DNA of 5,622 nt from assembly GCA_019242465.1 (NCBI GenBank), contig JAFAVL010000010.1, positions 1 to 5,622 on the forward strand, given 5' to 3'. The position numbers were made by a program, and so were the translations under genes. This DNA comes from Chroococcidiopsidaceae cyanobacterium CP_BM_RX_35 (GTDB lineage: Bacteria > Cyanobacteriota > Cyanobacteriia > Cyanobacteriales > Chroococcidiopsidaceae). Below the pieces are notes generated by a model. It saw only the letters and a program-made list of their open reading frames with translations. It searched no databases and was not told the DNA's origin. Of the stretch, positions 1 through 4,951 are shown in pieces. Every line of letters starts with the position of its first letter. Within the stretch, counting starts at the first letter, position 1.

Positions 1-1
1 T

Positions 2-1189
2 ACTTGTGGCGTAGCGTTACTAGCTGCTTTTATATTCGACTCTAAACGTTTGAGTTCATTTCAATTCGGCTGGCTTGACCTGCCAGTGTTTGTCCTATGT
101 ATATGTCCTTTCATATCTTCAATGAGTAACGCTCTAGGTCCGTATGATGGGCTGTCAGCTGTCGTTACGCAGACTTTAGTTTGGGGAGTGCCTTATTACC
201 TTGGTCGGGTATATCTTTGTAACTTAGATGGGTTGCGTAGATTAGCAATTGGCATTGTGATTGGTGGCTTACTCTACGTGCCTTTATGTGTAATTGAGAG
301 ACGCCTCACTATGTCATTGAGTTTAAAACTATATGGGATTAATTCTCCTCATTTTGTTAGCGAAATCAATCGTTATGGTGGATTTAGACCAGAAGTTTTT
401 ATGGAGTCTGGTCTGATGGTTGGTTTGTGGATAGGGGCAGCAGCACTGTGTGCTTTTTGGCTGTGGCAATCAGGCGCTCTCAAACAAATTTGGGGCATTC
501 CACTTATGTGGGTGGCAATAATATTATTTTTAACTAGTGGGTATATAAAAGCCTCTGGAGCGTTTATGATTTTGCTCCTGGGGCTGGTTATCTTATTTGT
601 TGCCAAATGGTTGAAAAAAGCTTTCATAGTGTTGATTTTGATAGCGGGTATCGTTTTGTACCTTTACGATGGAACATCTGGTAGCTTTCAGGGCGATCAA
701 GTCATCAATGCTGTATCTACATACATGGATAAAGATCGGGCAGCATCATTAGACTTCAGATTTGAAAACGAAGTGCAGCTTTCGGCAAAGGCACGGCAGA
801 AACTCATTTTTGGTTGGGGTGGATGGGGGCGAAGCCGTATACATAAAATTGAGTATGGACAAGATCAAGATACCGCAGTCACTGATAGTTTATGGATTAT
901 TATATTTGGGACCACGGGTATTCTTGGCATAACTAGCTGGACAGCATCTCTATTGCTTCCAGTCATCAATTTTGTGCAACGATATCCAGCCAGTCTATGG
1001 CTCAAACCCAAACTAGCACCTGCGGTTGCCATCGCTTTCCTCTTGGTTGGATACATGTTAGACTCCCTCGTCAATGCCATGATTAACCCAGTGTATATGT
1101 TGGGGTGTGGTGGTTTAGTAGGGCTCCTGCTTGGACAGGAAAAAACTAGGGGGGTAAGATCGATGCGCTTATCTGCTACTGAGCGCTAA
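2..1189 (+). CDS. O-antigen polymerase/ligase-like membrane protein, 5'-truncated (395 codons present)
   Basis: The frame is open from the first complete codon at base 2 to TAA at 1187-1189, so the true start lies upstream. A TTG at 50 has no ribosome site and sits inside continuous coding sequence. The fragment is strongly hydrophobic, with about 8-9 likely membrane segments: near residues 3-11, 27-42, 80-98, 137-154, 164-182, 184-202, 206-221, 296-320, 338-358 and 362-377, some probably re-entrant. A large polar loop (about residues 225-290) carries a GWGGWGRSR motif, and another conserved-looking motif, RYGGFRP, lies at 124-130. This pattern matches the Wzy/WaaL (Wzy_C, O-antigen ligase) superfamily, which polymerises or transfers lipid-linked glycans at the periplasmic side of the membrane. 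Sequence alone does not separate polymerase from ligase. The downstream glycosyltransferases support a polysaccharide role. The family call is firm; the exact reaction is inferred. Confidence 0.8.
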   Translation, partial: TCGVALLAAFIFDSKRLSSFQFGWLDLPVFVLCICPFISSMSNALGPYDGLSAVVTQTLVWGVPYYLGRVYLCNLDGLRRLAIGIVIGGLLYVPLCVIERRLTMSLSLKLYGINSPHFVSEINRYGGFRPEVFMESGLMVGLWIGAAALCAFWLWQSGALKQIWGIPLMWVAIILFLTSGYIKASGAFMILLLGLVILFVAKWLKKAFIVLILIAGIVLYLYDGTSGSFQGDQVINAVSTYMDKDRAASLDFRFENEVQLSAKARQKLIFGWGGWGRSRIHKIEYGQDQDTAVTDSLWIIIFGTTGILGITSWTASLLLPVINFVQRYPASLWLKPKLAPAVAIAFLLVGYMLDSLVNAMINPVYMLGCGGLVGLLLGQEKTRGVRSMRLSATER

Positions 1190-1258
1190 TCTGTTCAACA
1201 ATCGCATCAACAAGACAATTGACGGTTAAATTCGGATGCAATCAAGAAAGATAAATCA

Positions 1259-1324
1259 ATGATGAATTCTATAAATTTGTTTGAACTTGTGACTAGATAC
1301 GTGACAAAACAACTTAAAGTTTGA
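1259..1324 (+). pseudogene. Possible N-terminal relic of an ABC-2 polysaccharide permease (21 codons)
   Basis: The frame begins with two ATG codons (1259, 1262) and ends at TGA 1322-1324. Its peptide ends in LFELVTRYVTKQLKV and the codon after the TGA is TAT (Tyr). ABC-2 type O-antigen/teichoic-acid export permeases often begin with a short amphipathic segment ending in a motif such as LKVRY. Here TGA replaces what could be CGA (Arg), a single transition, so the motif would read LKV-R-Y. Beyond that point no frame resembles the expected next segment (GxLWxxLNP), so at most the N-terminus survives. It could equally be a chance short ORF or a leader peptide; no strong ribosome site precedes it. 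This rests on remembered family patterns, not alignment. Confidence 0.2.
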
Positions 1325-1326
1325 TA

Positions 1327-1344
1327 TCTTCCTGTATGGGAAGA
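1327..1344. repeat. Inverted repeat TCTTCC-(6)-GGAAGA
   Basis: Perfect 6-bp arms at 1327-1332 and 1339-1344 flank a TGTATG loop. No run of T follows, so it is not a typical intrinsic terminator. It could be an operator dyad or an mRNA leader hairpin, or chance. Confidence 0.35.
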
Positions 1345-1378
1345 GACCATAAATTCTCATCCTTAACATAACAGTTAG

Positions 1379-1396
1379 GTAAACACAAAAGTTTAC
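1379..1396. repeat. Inverted repeat GTAAAC-(6)-GTTTAC
   Basis: Perfect 6-bp arms at 1379-1384 and 1391-1396 flank an ACAAAA spacer, 67 bases upstream of the oxygenase ATG. The AT-rich dyad has the look of a transcription-factor half-site pair. No regulator is encoded nearby and no promoter elements are evident, so function is unproven. Confidence 0.35.
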
Positions 1397-1453
1397 AGGC
1401 AAGGTTTTCCAGGTTCTCTTTATCCTGCATCATGTTTGTCAATCAGCCTACTT

Positions 1454-1457
1454 GGAG
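1454..1457 (+). promoter_or_regulatory. Ribosome binding site GGAG fixing the oxygenase start at ATG 1464
   Basis: GGAG lies 6 bases before ATG 1464. A TTG at 1452 would extend the same frame by four residues, but that extension would include this site inside the gene. The ATG is therefore the better start. Confidence 0.7.
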
Positions 1458-1463
1458 AATAAT

Positions 1464-2291
1464 ATGCATTCAACCTTGATGTTTCGTCTTGACCGAGCTT
1501 ATTTAATAGATTTGGCGACTAAGTATCGTGAAGCCTATGCTCAAGCTGAACCATTTCCACATGTTGTTATCGATAATTTTTTGCCTGAGTCTATATTAGA
1601 TGATGTGCTACAGGAGTTCCCAAAGGTCAACTCCGTTGATTGGAAAAAGTTTGATAACAGCGCGGAAAAGAAACTTGCTTTTGAGCGAGATCACCAAGTT
1701 GGAGACAATACACGTCTGCTGCTTTATCTGTTGAACTCTTCAACTTTCATGGATTTCCTAGAAAACCTGACAGGTATTAGCGGTCTTGTACCTGATCCTC
1801 ACTTCGTTGGAGGTGGTCTGCATCAAATAGAAAGAGGGGGATACCTAAAGATACATGCAGATTTTAATCGACATTCTAGACTAAACCTCGACCGCCGACT
1901 TAACCTTTTACTATACCTCAACAAAAATTGGCAAGAAGAATATGGAGGTCATTTAGAACTGTGGAATAAGGATATGACTGAATGCGAGGCAAAAGTGCTG
2001 CCAGTTTTCAACCGTTGTGTCGTTTTTAATACGGACGACTACTCTTACCATGGTCATCCTCAGCCTTTAACTTGTCCTACGGGGCAAACGCGGAAGTCTT
2101 TAGCCCTTTACTATTACACTAACGGACGACCAGATAGCGAGGCTTCTGACAGTCATTCAACTTTGTTTCGGGCTCGCCCAGAAGGTGATTCGGGTATAGA
2201 AAATTCAGGTATCGAGTTGAAAAATATTTTACGTAAGTTAGTTCCTCCAATTTTAGTCGATGCAAGGAACTACTTGAGAAATAGGAATTAA
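1464..2291 (+). CDS. 2OG-Fe(II) oxygenase (prolyl 4-hydroxylase-like fold), 275 aa
   Basis: This is a soluble double-stranded beta-helix dioxygenase that should couple 2-oxoglutarate decarboxylation to substrate hydroxylation at a mononuclear Fe(II). The facial triad is visible: H131 and D133 in HADF, then H196 in the YHGHP motif. R210 in GQTRKSLALYYY is the expected 2-oxoglutarate carboxylate-binding residue. GGHLELW (161-167) is the conserved strand between the triad halves. Residues 29-42 (EPFPHVVIDNFLPE) form the usual N-terminal entry of the 2OG-FeII_Oxy_3 type. All key residues are present, so it is probably active. A basic tail after about residue 250 lies outside the fold. The next gene starts 16 bases downstream, so it is likely cotranscribed with the glycosyltransferase and acetyltransferase. 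The substrate is unknown; a sugar, a lipid-linked glycan or a protein are all possible, and only the context suggests a glycan. Confidence 0.88.
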   Translation: MHSTLMFRLDRAYLIDLATKYREAYAQAEPFPHVVIDNFLPESILDDVLQEFPKVNSVDWKKFDNSAEKKLAFERDHQVGDNTRLLLYLLNSSTFMDFLENLTGISGLVPDPHFVGGGLHQIERGGYLKIHADFNRHSRLNLDRRLNLLLYLNKNWQEEYGGHLELWNKDMTECEAKVLPVFNRCVVFNTDDYSYHGHPQPLTCPTGQTRKSLALYYYTNGRPDSEASDSHSTLFRARPEGDSGIENSGIELKNILRKLVPPILVDARNYLRNRN

Positions 2292-2307
2292 CATAGAATT
2301 TAATCCC

Positions 2308-3300
2308 ATGTCTGATTCAACTCAGCTAAACAGCTTGACCCGTTTGATTGTCATCATCCTGAACTACCGAACGCCTAGCTTGACAGTTGACTGCTTGCGT
2401 TCGTTGGTGGGCGAAGTGCAGTCGTTGCGAGGCACCCGTGTTGTGATTTCTGATAACGCTTCTGGCGATGGCTCAGTTGAACAAATTCAAGCCGCAATTG
2501 CAACTGAGGGTTGGGGTGAGTGGGCATCGCTCACGCCATTAGCAACAAATGGTGGCTATGCCTTCGGCAACAACGCTGTCATCCGCACGGCGCTACAGTC
2601 AACCGAGCCACCGCCCTATTTTCTGTTGCTCAACCCAGATACAATTGTTCGCCCAGGGGCTCTAAAAATACTCTTTGATTTTATGGAGCAACACCCAGAT
2701 GTGGGGATTGCTGGTAGCCGTTTGGAAGATCCTGATGGCACACCACAGCAGTCAGCTTTTCGCTTTCATAACGTCTTGAGTGAGTTTGATTTTGGCTTGC
2801 GTATGGGAGTGGTTTCTAAATTGCTGTCGAGGTGGGCAGTTGTGCCTCCCCTTTGTGCCGAAATTTGTCAAGCTGATTGGGTGGCTGGAGCTAGTATGAT
2901 TGTCCGGCGCGAAGTTTTTGAGTCTGTGGGCTTACTAGATGAAAAATACTTTTTGTATTTTGAAGAAGTAGATTTTTGTCTGCGGGCAAGAAAGTTAGGT
3001 TGGTCGTGCTACTATGTGCCCCAGAGCCGAGTCGTGCATCTAGTGGGGCAAAGTTCAGGGGTGACGGATACAAAGTTGCCACCTCGACGCATACCTGGAT
3101 ACTGGTTTGATTCTAGGCGACGATACTTTCTCAAGCACTATGGCTGGTCATATGCTGCCTTAGCTGATACGGCTTGGATGGTTGGTTTTATTTTGTGGAG
3201 ATGGCGGCGGGTTATTCAACGCAAGCCAGATCAAGATCCACCAAAGCTGCTGACTGATTTCCTGTTAAATAGCGTGTTTCTTAAAGGAGGTCAAGTGTGA
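2308..3300 (+). CDS. Glycosyltransferase family 2, WbbL/rhamnosyltransferase-like, 330 aa
   Basis: This GT-A enzyme should transfer a sugar from a nucleotide donor to a lipid-linked acceptor on the cytoplasmic face of the membrane. Visible motifs in order: IILNYRT (16-22) as the first strand, SDNASGDGS (48-56) for nucleotide binding, NGGYAFGNN (81-89), LNPD (108-111) as the DXD-equivalent metal site, DWVAGASMIVRR (190-201), and FEEVDFCLR (218-226), which includes the probable acidic base. HLVGQSSG (244-251) is a typical late motif. These fit the COG1216 group, which includes rhamnosyltransferases, but donor sugar cannot be read from sequence. The length is normal for the group. A hydrophobic Trp-rich stretch (about 284-300) may touch the membrane. 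ATG 2308 has no clear Shine-Dalgarno, so translational coupling to the oxygenase 16 bases upstream is plausible. Its TGA overlaps the acetyltransferase GTG. Confidence 0.9.
   Translation: MSDSTQLNSLTRLIVIILNYRTPSLTVDCLRSLVGEVQSLRGTRVVISDNASGDGSVEQIQAAIATEGWGEWASLTPLATNGGYAFGNNAVIRTALQSTEPPPYFLLLNPDTIVRPGALKILFDFMEQHPDVGIAGSRLEDPDGTPQQSAFRFHNVLSEFDFGLRMGVVSKLLSRWAVVPPLCAEICQADWVAGASMIVRREVFESVGLLDEKYFLYFEEVDFCLRARKLGWSCYYVPQSRVVHLVGQSSGVTDTKLPPRRIPGYWFDSRRRYFLKHYGWSYAALADTAWMVGFILWRWRRVIQRKPDQDPPKLLTDFLLNSVFLKGGQV
3283..3290 (+). promoter_or_regulatory. Strong ribosome binding site AAAGGAGG for the acetyltransferase
   Basis: AAAGGAGG sits 6 bases before the GTG at 3297, inside the last codons of the upstream glycosyltransferase. 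It supports the GTG start and the 4-base overlap GTGA (3297-3300). It is the strongest Shine-Dalgarno in the window. Confidence 0.85.
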
Positions 3301-3842
3301 GTACTCCAGAATCTCCTTTAGGGCTTTGGCAACAGATTAAAGAAGACTGGGAAGCCCATGGGCGGGATTGGACAAAGCCTGGGTTTCGGGCAGTGGCTGT
3401 GCAGCGTTTTGGCGTCTGGAGAATGACGATCCAACTTAAGCTTTTACGGGCTCCTTTCAGTATTCTCTACCGGGCTCTATATCGCAAGGTGCGAAACGGA
3501 TATGGGATTGATTTGCCCTATACAGTTAAGCTAGGTCGCCGTGTGGTTATTGAACACCACGGATCAATTATCATTCATGGATATTGTTTTATTGGAGACG
3601 ATAGTATTATTCGTCAAGGGGTAACTCTAGGAAATCGTTACTTGGAGCGTCCATTCGAAGCACCGAAGTTAGGCGATCGCGTCAATGTTGGTGCTGGAGC
3701 GAAAATCCTTGGTAACGTCTCCATTGGAGATGATGTAAATATTGGTGCCAATGCTGTGGTGCTATCAGATATTCCTTCTGGCAAGACAGCAGTTGGTATA
3801 CCTGCTAAAATTATTAACTCCAAATCTGGAGATAATGCTTGA
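3297..3842 (+). CDS. CysE/WcaB-like hexapeptide O-acetyltransferase, 181 aa
   Basis: This left-handed beta-helix acyltransferase should move acetyl from acetyl-CoA to a hydroxyl, here probably on a polysaccharide sugar. Residues 1-70 form a short helical N-terminus that starts with LWQQIKEDWEAHGRDW. The hexapeptide-repeat helix follows: VVIEHHGSIII (83-93), IGDDSIIRQGVTLG (99-112), LGDRVNVGAGAKILGNVSIG (125-144), then IGANAVVL (149-156) and the closing VGIPAKII (166-173). H87 aligns with the catalytic His158 of E. coli CysE. The serine-contacting His193 equivalent appears to be A122 (EAPKL replaces RHPKI), and the protein is much shorter than the 273-residue CysE. Both points argue against cysteine synthesis and for a sugar acceptor. 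Databases may label it serine acetyltransferase. GTG is the start, with an ideal ribosome site; it is coupled to the upstream glycosyltransferase and is the last gene of the rightward unit. Confidence 0.85.
   Translation: MSTPESPLGLWQQIKEDWEAHGRDWTKPGFRAVAVQRFGVWRMTIQLKLLRAPFSILYRALYRKVRNGYGIDLPYTVKLGRRVVIEHHGSIIIHGYCFIGDDSIIRQGVTLGNRYLERPFEAPKLGDRVNVGAGAKILGNVSIGDDVNIGANAVVLSDIPSGKTAVGIPAKIINSKSGDNA
3673..3680. repeat. HIP1 octamer GCGATCGC
   Basis: A perfect copy of the Highly Iterated Palindrome, which is strongly over-represented in many cyanobacterial genomes, lies within the acetyltransferase coding sequence (codons for G-D-R). One copy is only suggestive of the host lineage, but it agrees with the gene content. 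Confidence 0.75.
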
Positions 3843-3871
3843 ATTCGCTTCCTTAAACTTAACTTTTGGAG
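3818..3871. terminator. Weak inverted repeats at the convergent gene junction
   Basis: Only 16 bases separate the two convergent stops (3842 and 3859). CTCCAAA (3818-3824) can pair with TTTGGAG (3865-3871), spanning both gene ends. Alternatively CTCCA (3818-3822) pairs with TGGAG (3827-3831) around an AATC loop. Neither has a T-run, so a true bidirectional terminator is not shown; transcripts may instead overlap here. Confidence 0.25.
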
Positions 3872-4935
3872 CTAAGTATAGGCATTACCTTAAGCTGTCC
3901 TTTCAATTCTCCCCATTGCCGTAAGCTGCGCACAATTACATGTTTTAAAAGATTACGTTTTGAAAAAACTGAAAGAAGAGGGTGGTATTGTATAACACTC
4001 TTCCACTCAGCGAGAAGGCTAGGATCGGGATTCTTAGAATCAGCCGCTGCGCTTTCAGCGGTTCTCCTAGCCTCATAAGCTTTTTGCGCAAGCAAATTTG
4101 TCAGATTTATTGGAGGTTGAAGGTTGTTGGCGGCTGTGCGCAAAGGAGTATACACCGGATGAAATGTGAGATCGTGGATGAAAATAAGCAAATCTAACAT
4201 CCAAGCCCGATAATAACGCTTAGCACGACTGACAACAGTTGTTGCTTTATCATGCACGCGAAACTTTGCTAAAGTTTCTGGAATGTAAATGATTCCTGTG
4301 TGGACTGCGACTCTTGTCCAGAACTCAATGTCACAGTACATGATGAGATAAGGGTTGAAGTATCCAAATCGACGAAAGACGCTTCGATGCAGCATTACAG
4401 ATGTAGGTTCGCCGACAAAATTGATGATGTATGATGATTGGTCAAGAATAGCCTGACAATAATCACTTGCGGAGATCTCTGTTAAATTGGGGAACACTTT
4501 ACTCATCGATGCATTCTCAGCAAAATCTCTGTACTCTTGCCGAGTATCTTCAGGTATGCCAGGTTCAAACATAAAAATACGACGGCAACAAATTATGGCA
4601 CTCTCAGGTTTGCTGGCGGCAAGCATCTGCTCCAAGCATGTAGGCTCAATCAAATCATCCTGAAAGACAAATTTAATCCACTCACCTTGAGCCAGTTCAA
4701 CACATCGGTTCCAGTTACCTACCAACCCAAGGTTATGCTTGTTTTGGTCCACACGGATACGAAAATCCTGTGTAGCATACTCCTGTGCAATACTGAGTGT
4801 CTCGTCTGATGAGTGATCGTCAACTACAATTAACTCGAAATTAGTGAACGTCTGTGCAAGTACACTGTCAAGACATTCTCTGAGATACTTCGCACCATTA
4901 TAGGTAGGGACACAAACGCTAACAAGAGGCTTCAT
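3859..4935 (-). CDS. Glycosyltransferase family 2 (GT-A fold), 358 aa
   Basis: This enzyme should add a sugar from an activated nucleotide donor to a lipid-linked glycan in the cytoplasm. The GT2 domain covers about residues 3-230: VSVCVPTYNGAKYL (5-18), ELIVVDDHSSDET (34-46) for nucleotide binding, NLGLVGNWNRCVE (68-80), WIKFVFQDD (86-94) with the metal-binding DXD-type D93-D94, GEPTSVMLHRSVF (175-187), then YCDIEFWTR (200-208) holding the probable catalytic acid, and FRVHDKATT (225-233). The C-terminal 120 residues are helical, with an Ala/Ser/Pro linker at 288-307 that is encoded by a striking nested palindrome. The ATG at 4933-4935 is the first Met and directly precedes the GT2 core; no clear Shine-Dalgarno precedes it, so coupling to the WbsX gene 16 bases upstream is likely. 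Donor and acceptor cannot be inferred. Confidence 0.9.
   Translation of the reverse strand: MKPLVSVCVPTYNGAKYLRECLDSVLAQTFTNFELIVVDDHSSDETLSIAQEYATQDFRIRVDQNKHNLGLVGNWNRCVELAQGEWIKFVFQDDLIEPTCLEQMLAASKPESAIICCRRIFMFEPGIPEDTRQEYRDFAENASMSKVFPNLTEISASDYCQAILDQSSYIINFVGEPTSVMLHRSVFRRFGYFNPYLIMYCDIEFWTRVAVHTGIIYIPETLAKFRVHDKATTVVSRAKRYYRAWMLDLLIFIHDLTFHPVYTPLRTAANNLQPPINLTNLLAQKAYEARRTAESAAADSKNPDPSLLAEWKSVIQYHPLLSVFSKRNLLKHVIVRSLRQWGELKGQLKVMPILSSKS
4016..4073. repeat. 58-base nested palindrome (three-way-junction geometry) inside the GT2 coding sequence
   Basis: The outer arms AGGCTAGGA (4016-4024) and TCCTAGCCT (4065-4073) are perfect 9-bp complements. Between them lie two further hairpins, side by side: GATTC-TTA-GAATC (4029-4041), and CCGCTG (4044-4049) with CAGCGG (4056-4061) around a 6-base loop. 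In total 20 base pairs are formed within 58 bases, with almost no unpaired junction on one side. It encodes residues 288-307 of the reverse-strand glycosyltransferase, an Ala/Ser/Pro-rich linker. It could be an in-frame palindromic repeat insertion, an mRNA structure, or chance. Only one copy is in this window. Confidence 0.5.
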
Positions 4936-4951
4936 GACGAAAGTATCCGCA

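Larger units (their letters stand above)
1190..1463. other. Intergenic region between polymerase and oxygenase genes
   Basis: This 274-base AT-rich gap separates two same-strand genes in an otherwise tightly packed locus. It suggests that the oxygenase unit has its own promoter or that a gene was lost here. I found no convincing -35/-10 pair: TTGACG at 1219-1224 lacks a well-spaced -10, and TAGATA at 1294-1299 lacks a -35. There is no stem with a T-run after the polymerase stop. The gap holds two 6-bp inverted repeats (1327-1344 and 1379-1396) and a 21-codon frame (1259-1324), each listed separately. Confidence 0.6.

Noticed and set aside
50..52. TTG as start of the polymerase-like gene
   Set aside because: The frame is open upstream to base 2, no ribosome site precedes the TTG, and the upstream codons encode hydrophobic sequence consistent with a preceding membrane segment.
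373..1080. Minus-strand open frames at 373-627 and 865-1080
   Set aside because: They lie entirely opposite the membrane-protein gene, have no family features and no ribosome sites.
1219..1299. Sigma-70 type promoter for the oxygenase unit
   Set aside because: TTGACG (1219) and TAGATA (1294) are isolated hexamers; neither has a partner at 16-18 bases.
1327..1344. Intrinsic terminator for the polymerase gene
   Set aside because: The stem is only 6 bp, more than 130 bases past the stop, and is not followed by a T-run.
1452..1454. TTG start for the oxygenase
   Set aside because: A GGAG ribosome site overlaps this codon and is ideally placed for the ATG at 1464.
3297..3842. Housekeeping serine acetyltransferase of cysteine synthesis
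   Set aside because: The serine-contact His is replaced, the N-terminal domain is short and the gene is coupled to a glycosyltransferase.
4016..4073. tRNA gene or tRNA relic, suggested by the multi-hairpin fold
   Set aside because: The stem lengths, the missing third arm, and the lack of T-loop or anticodon features do not fit a tRNA, and the stretch is open coding sequence.
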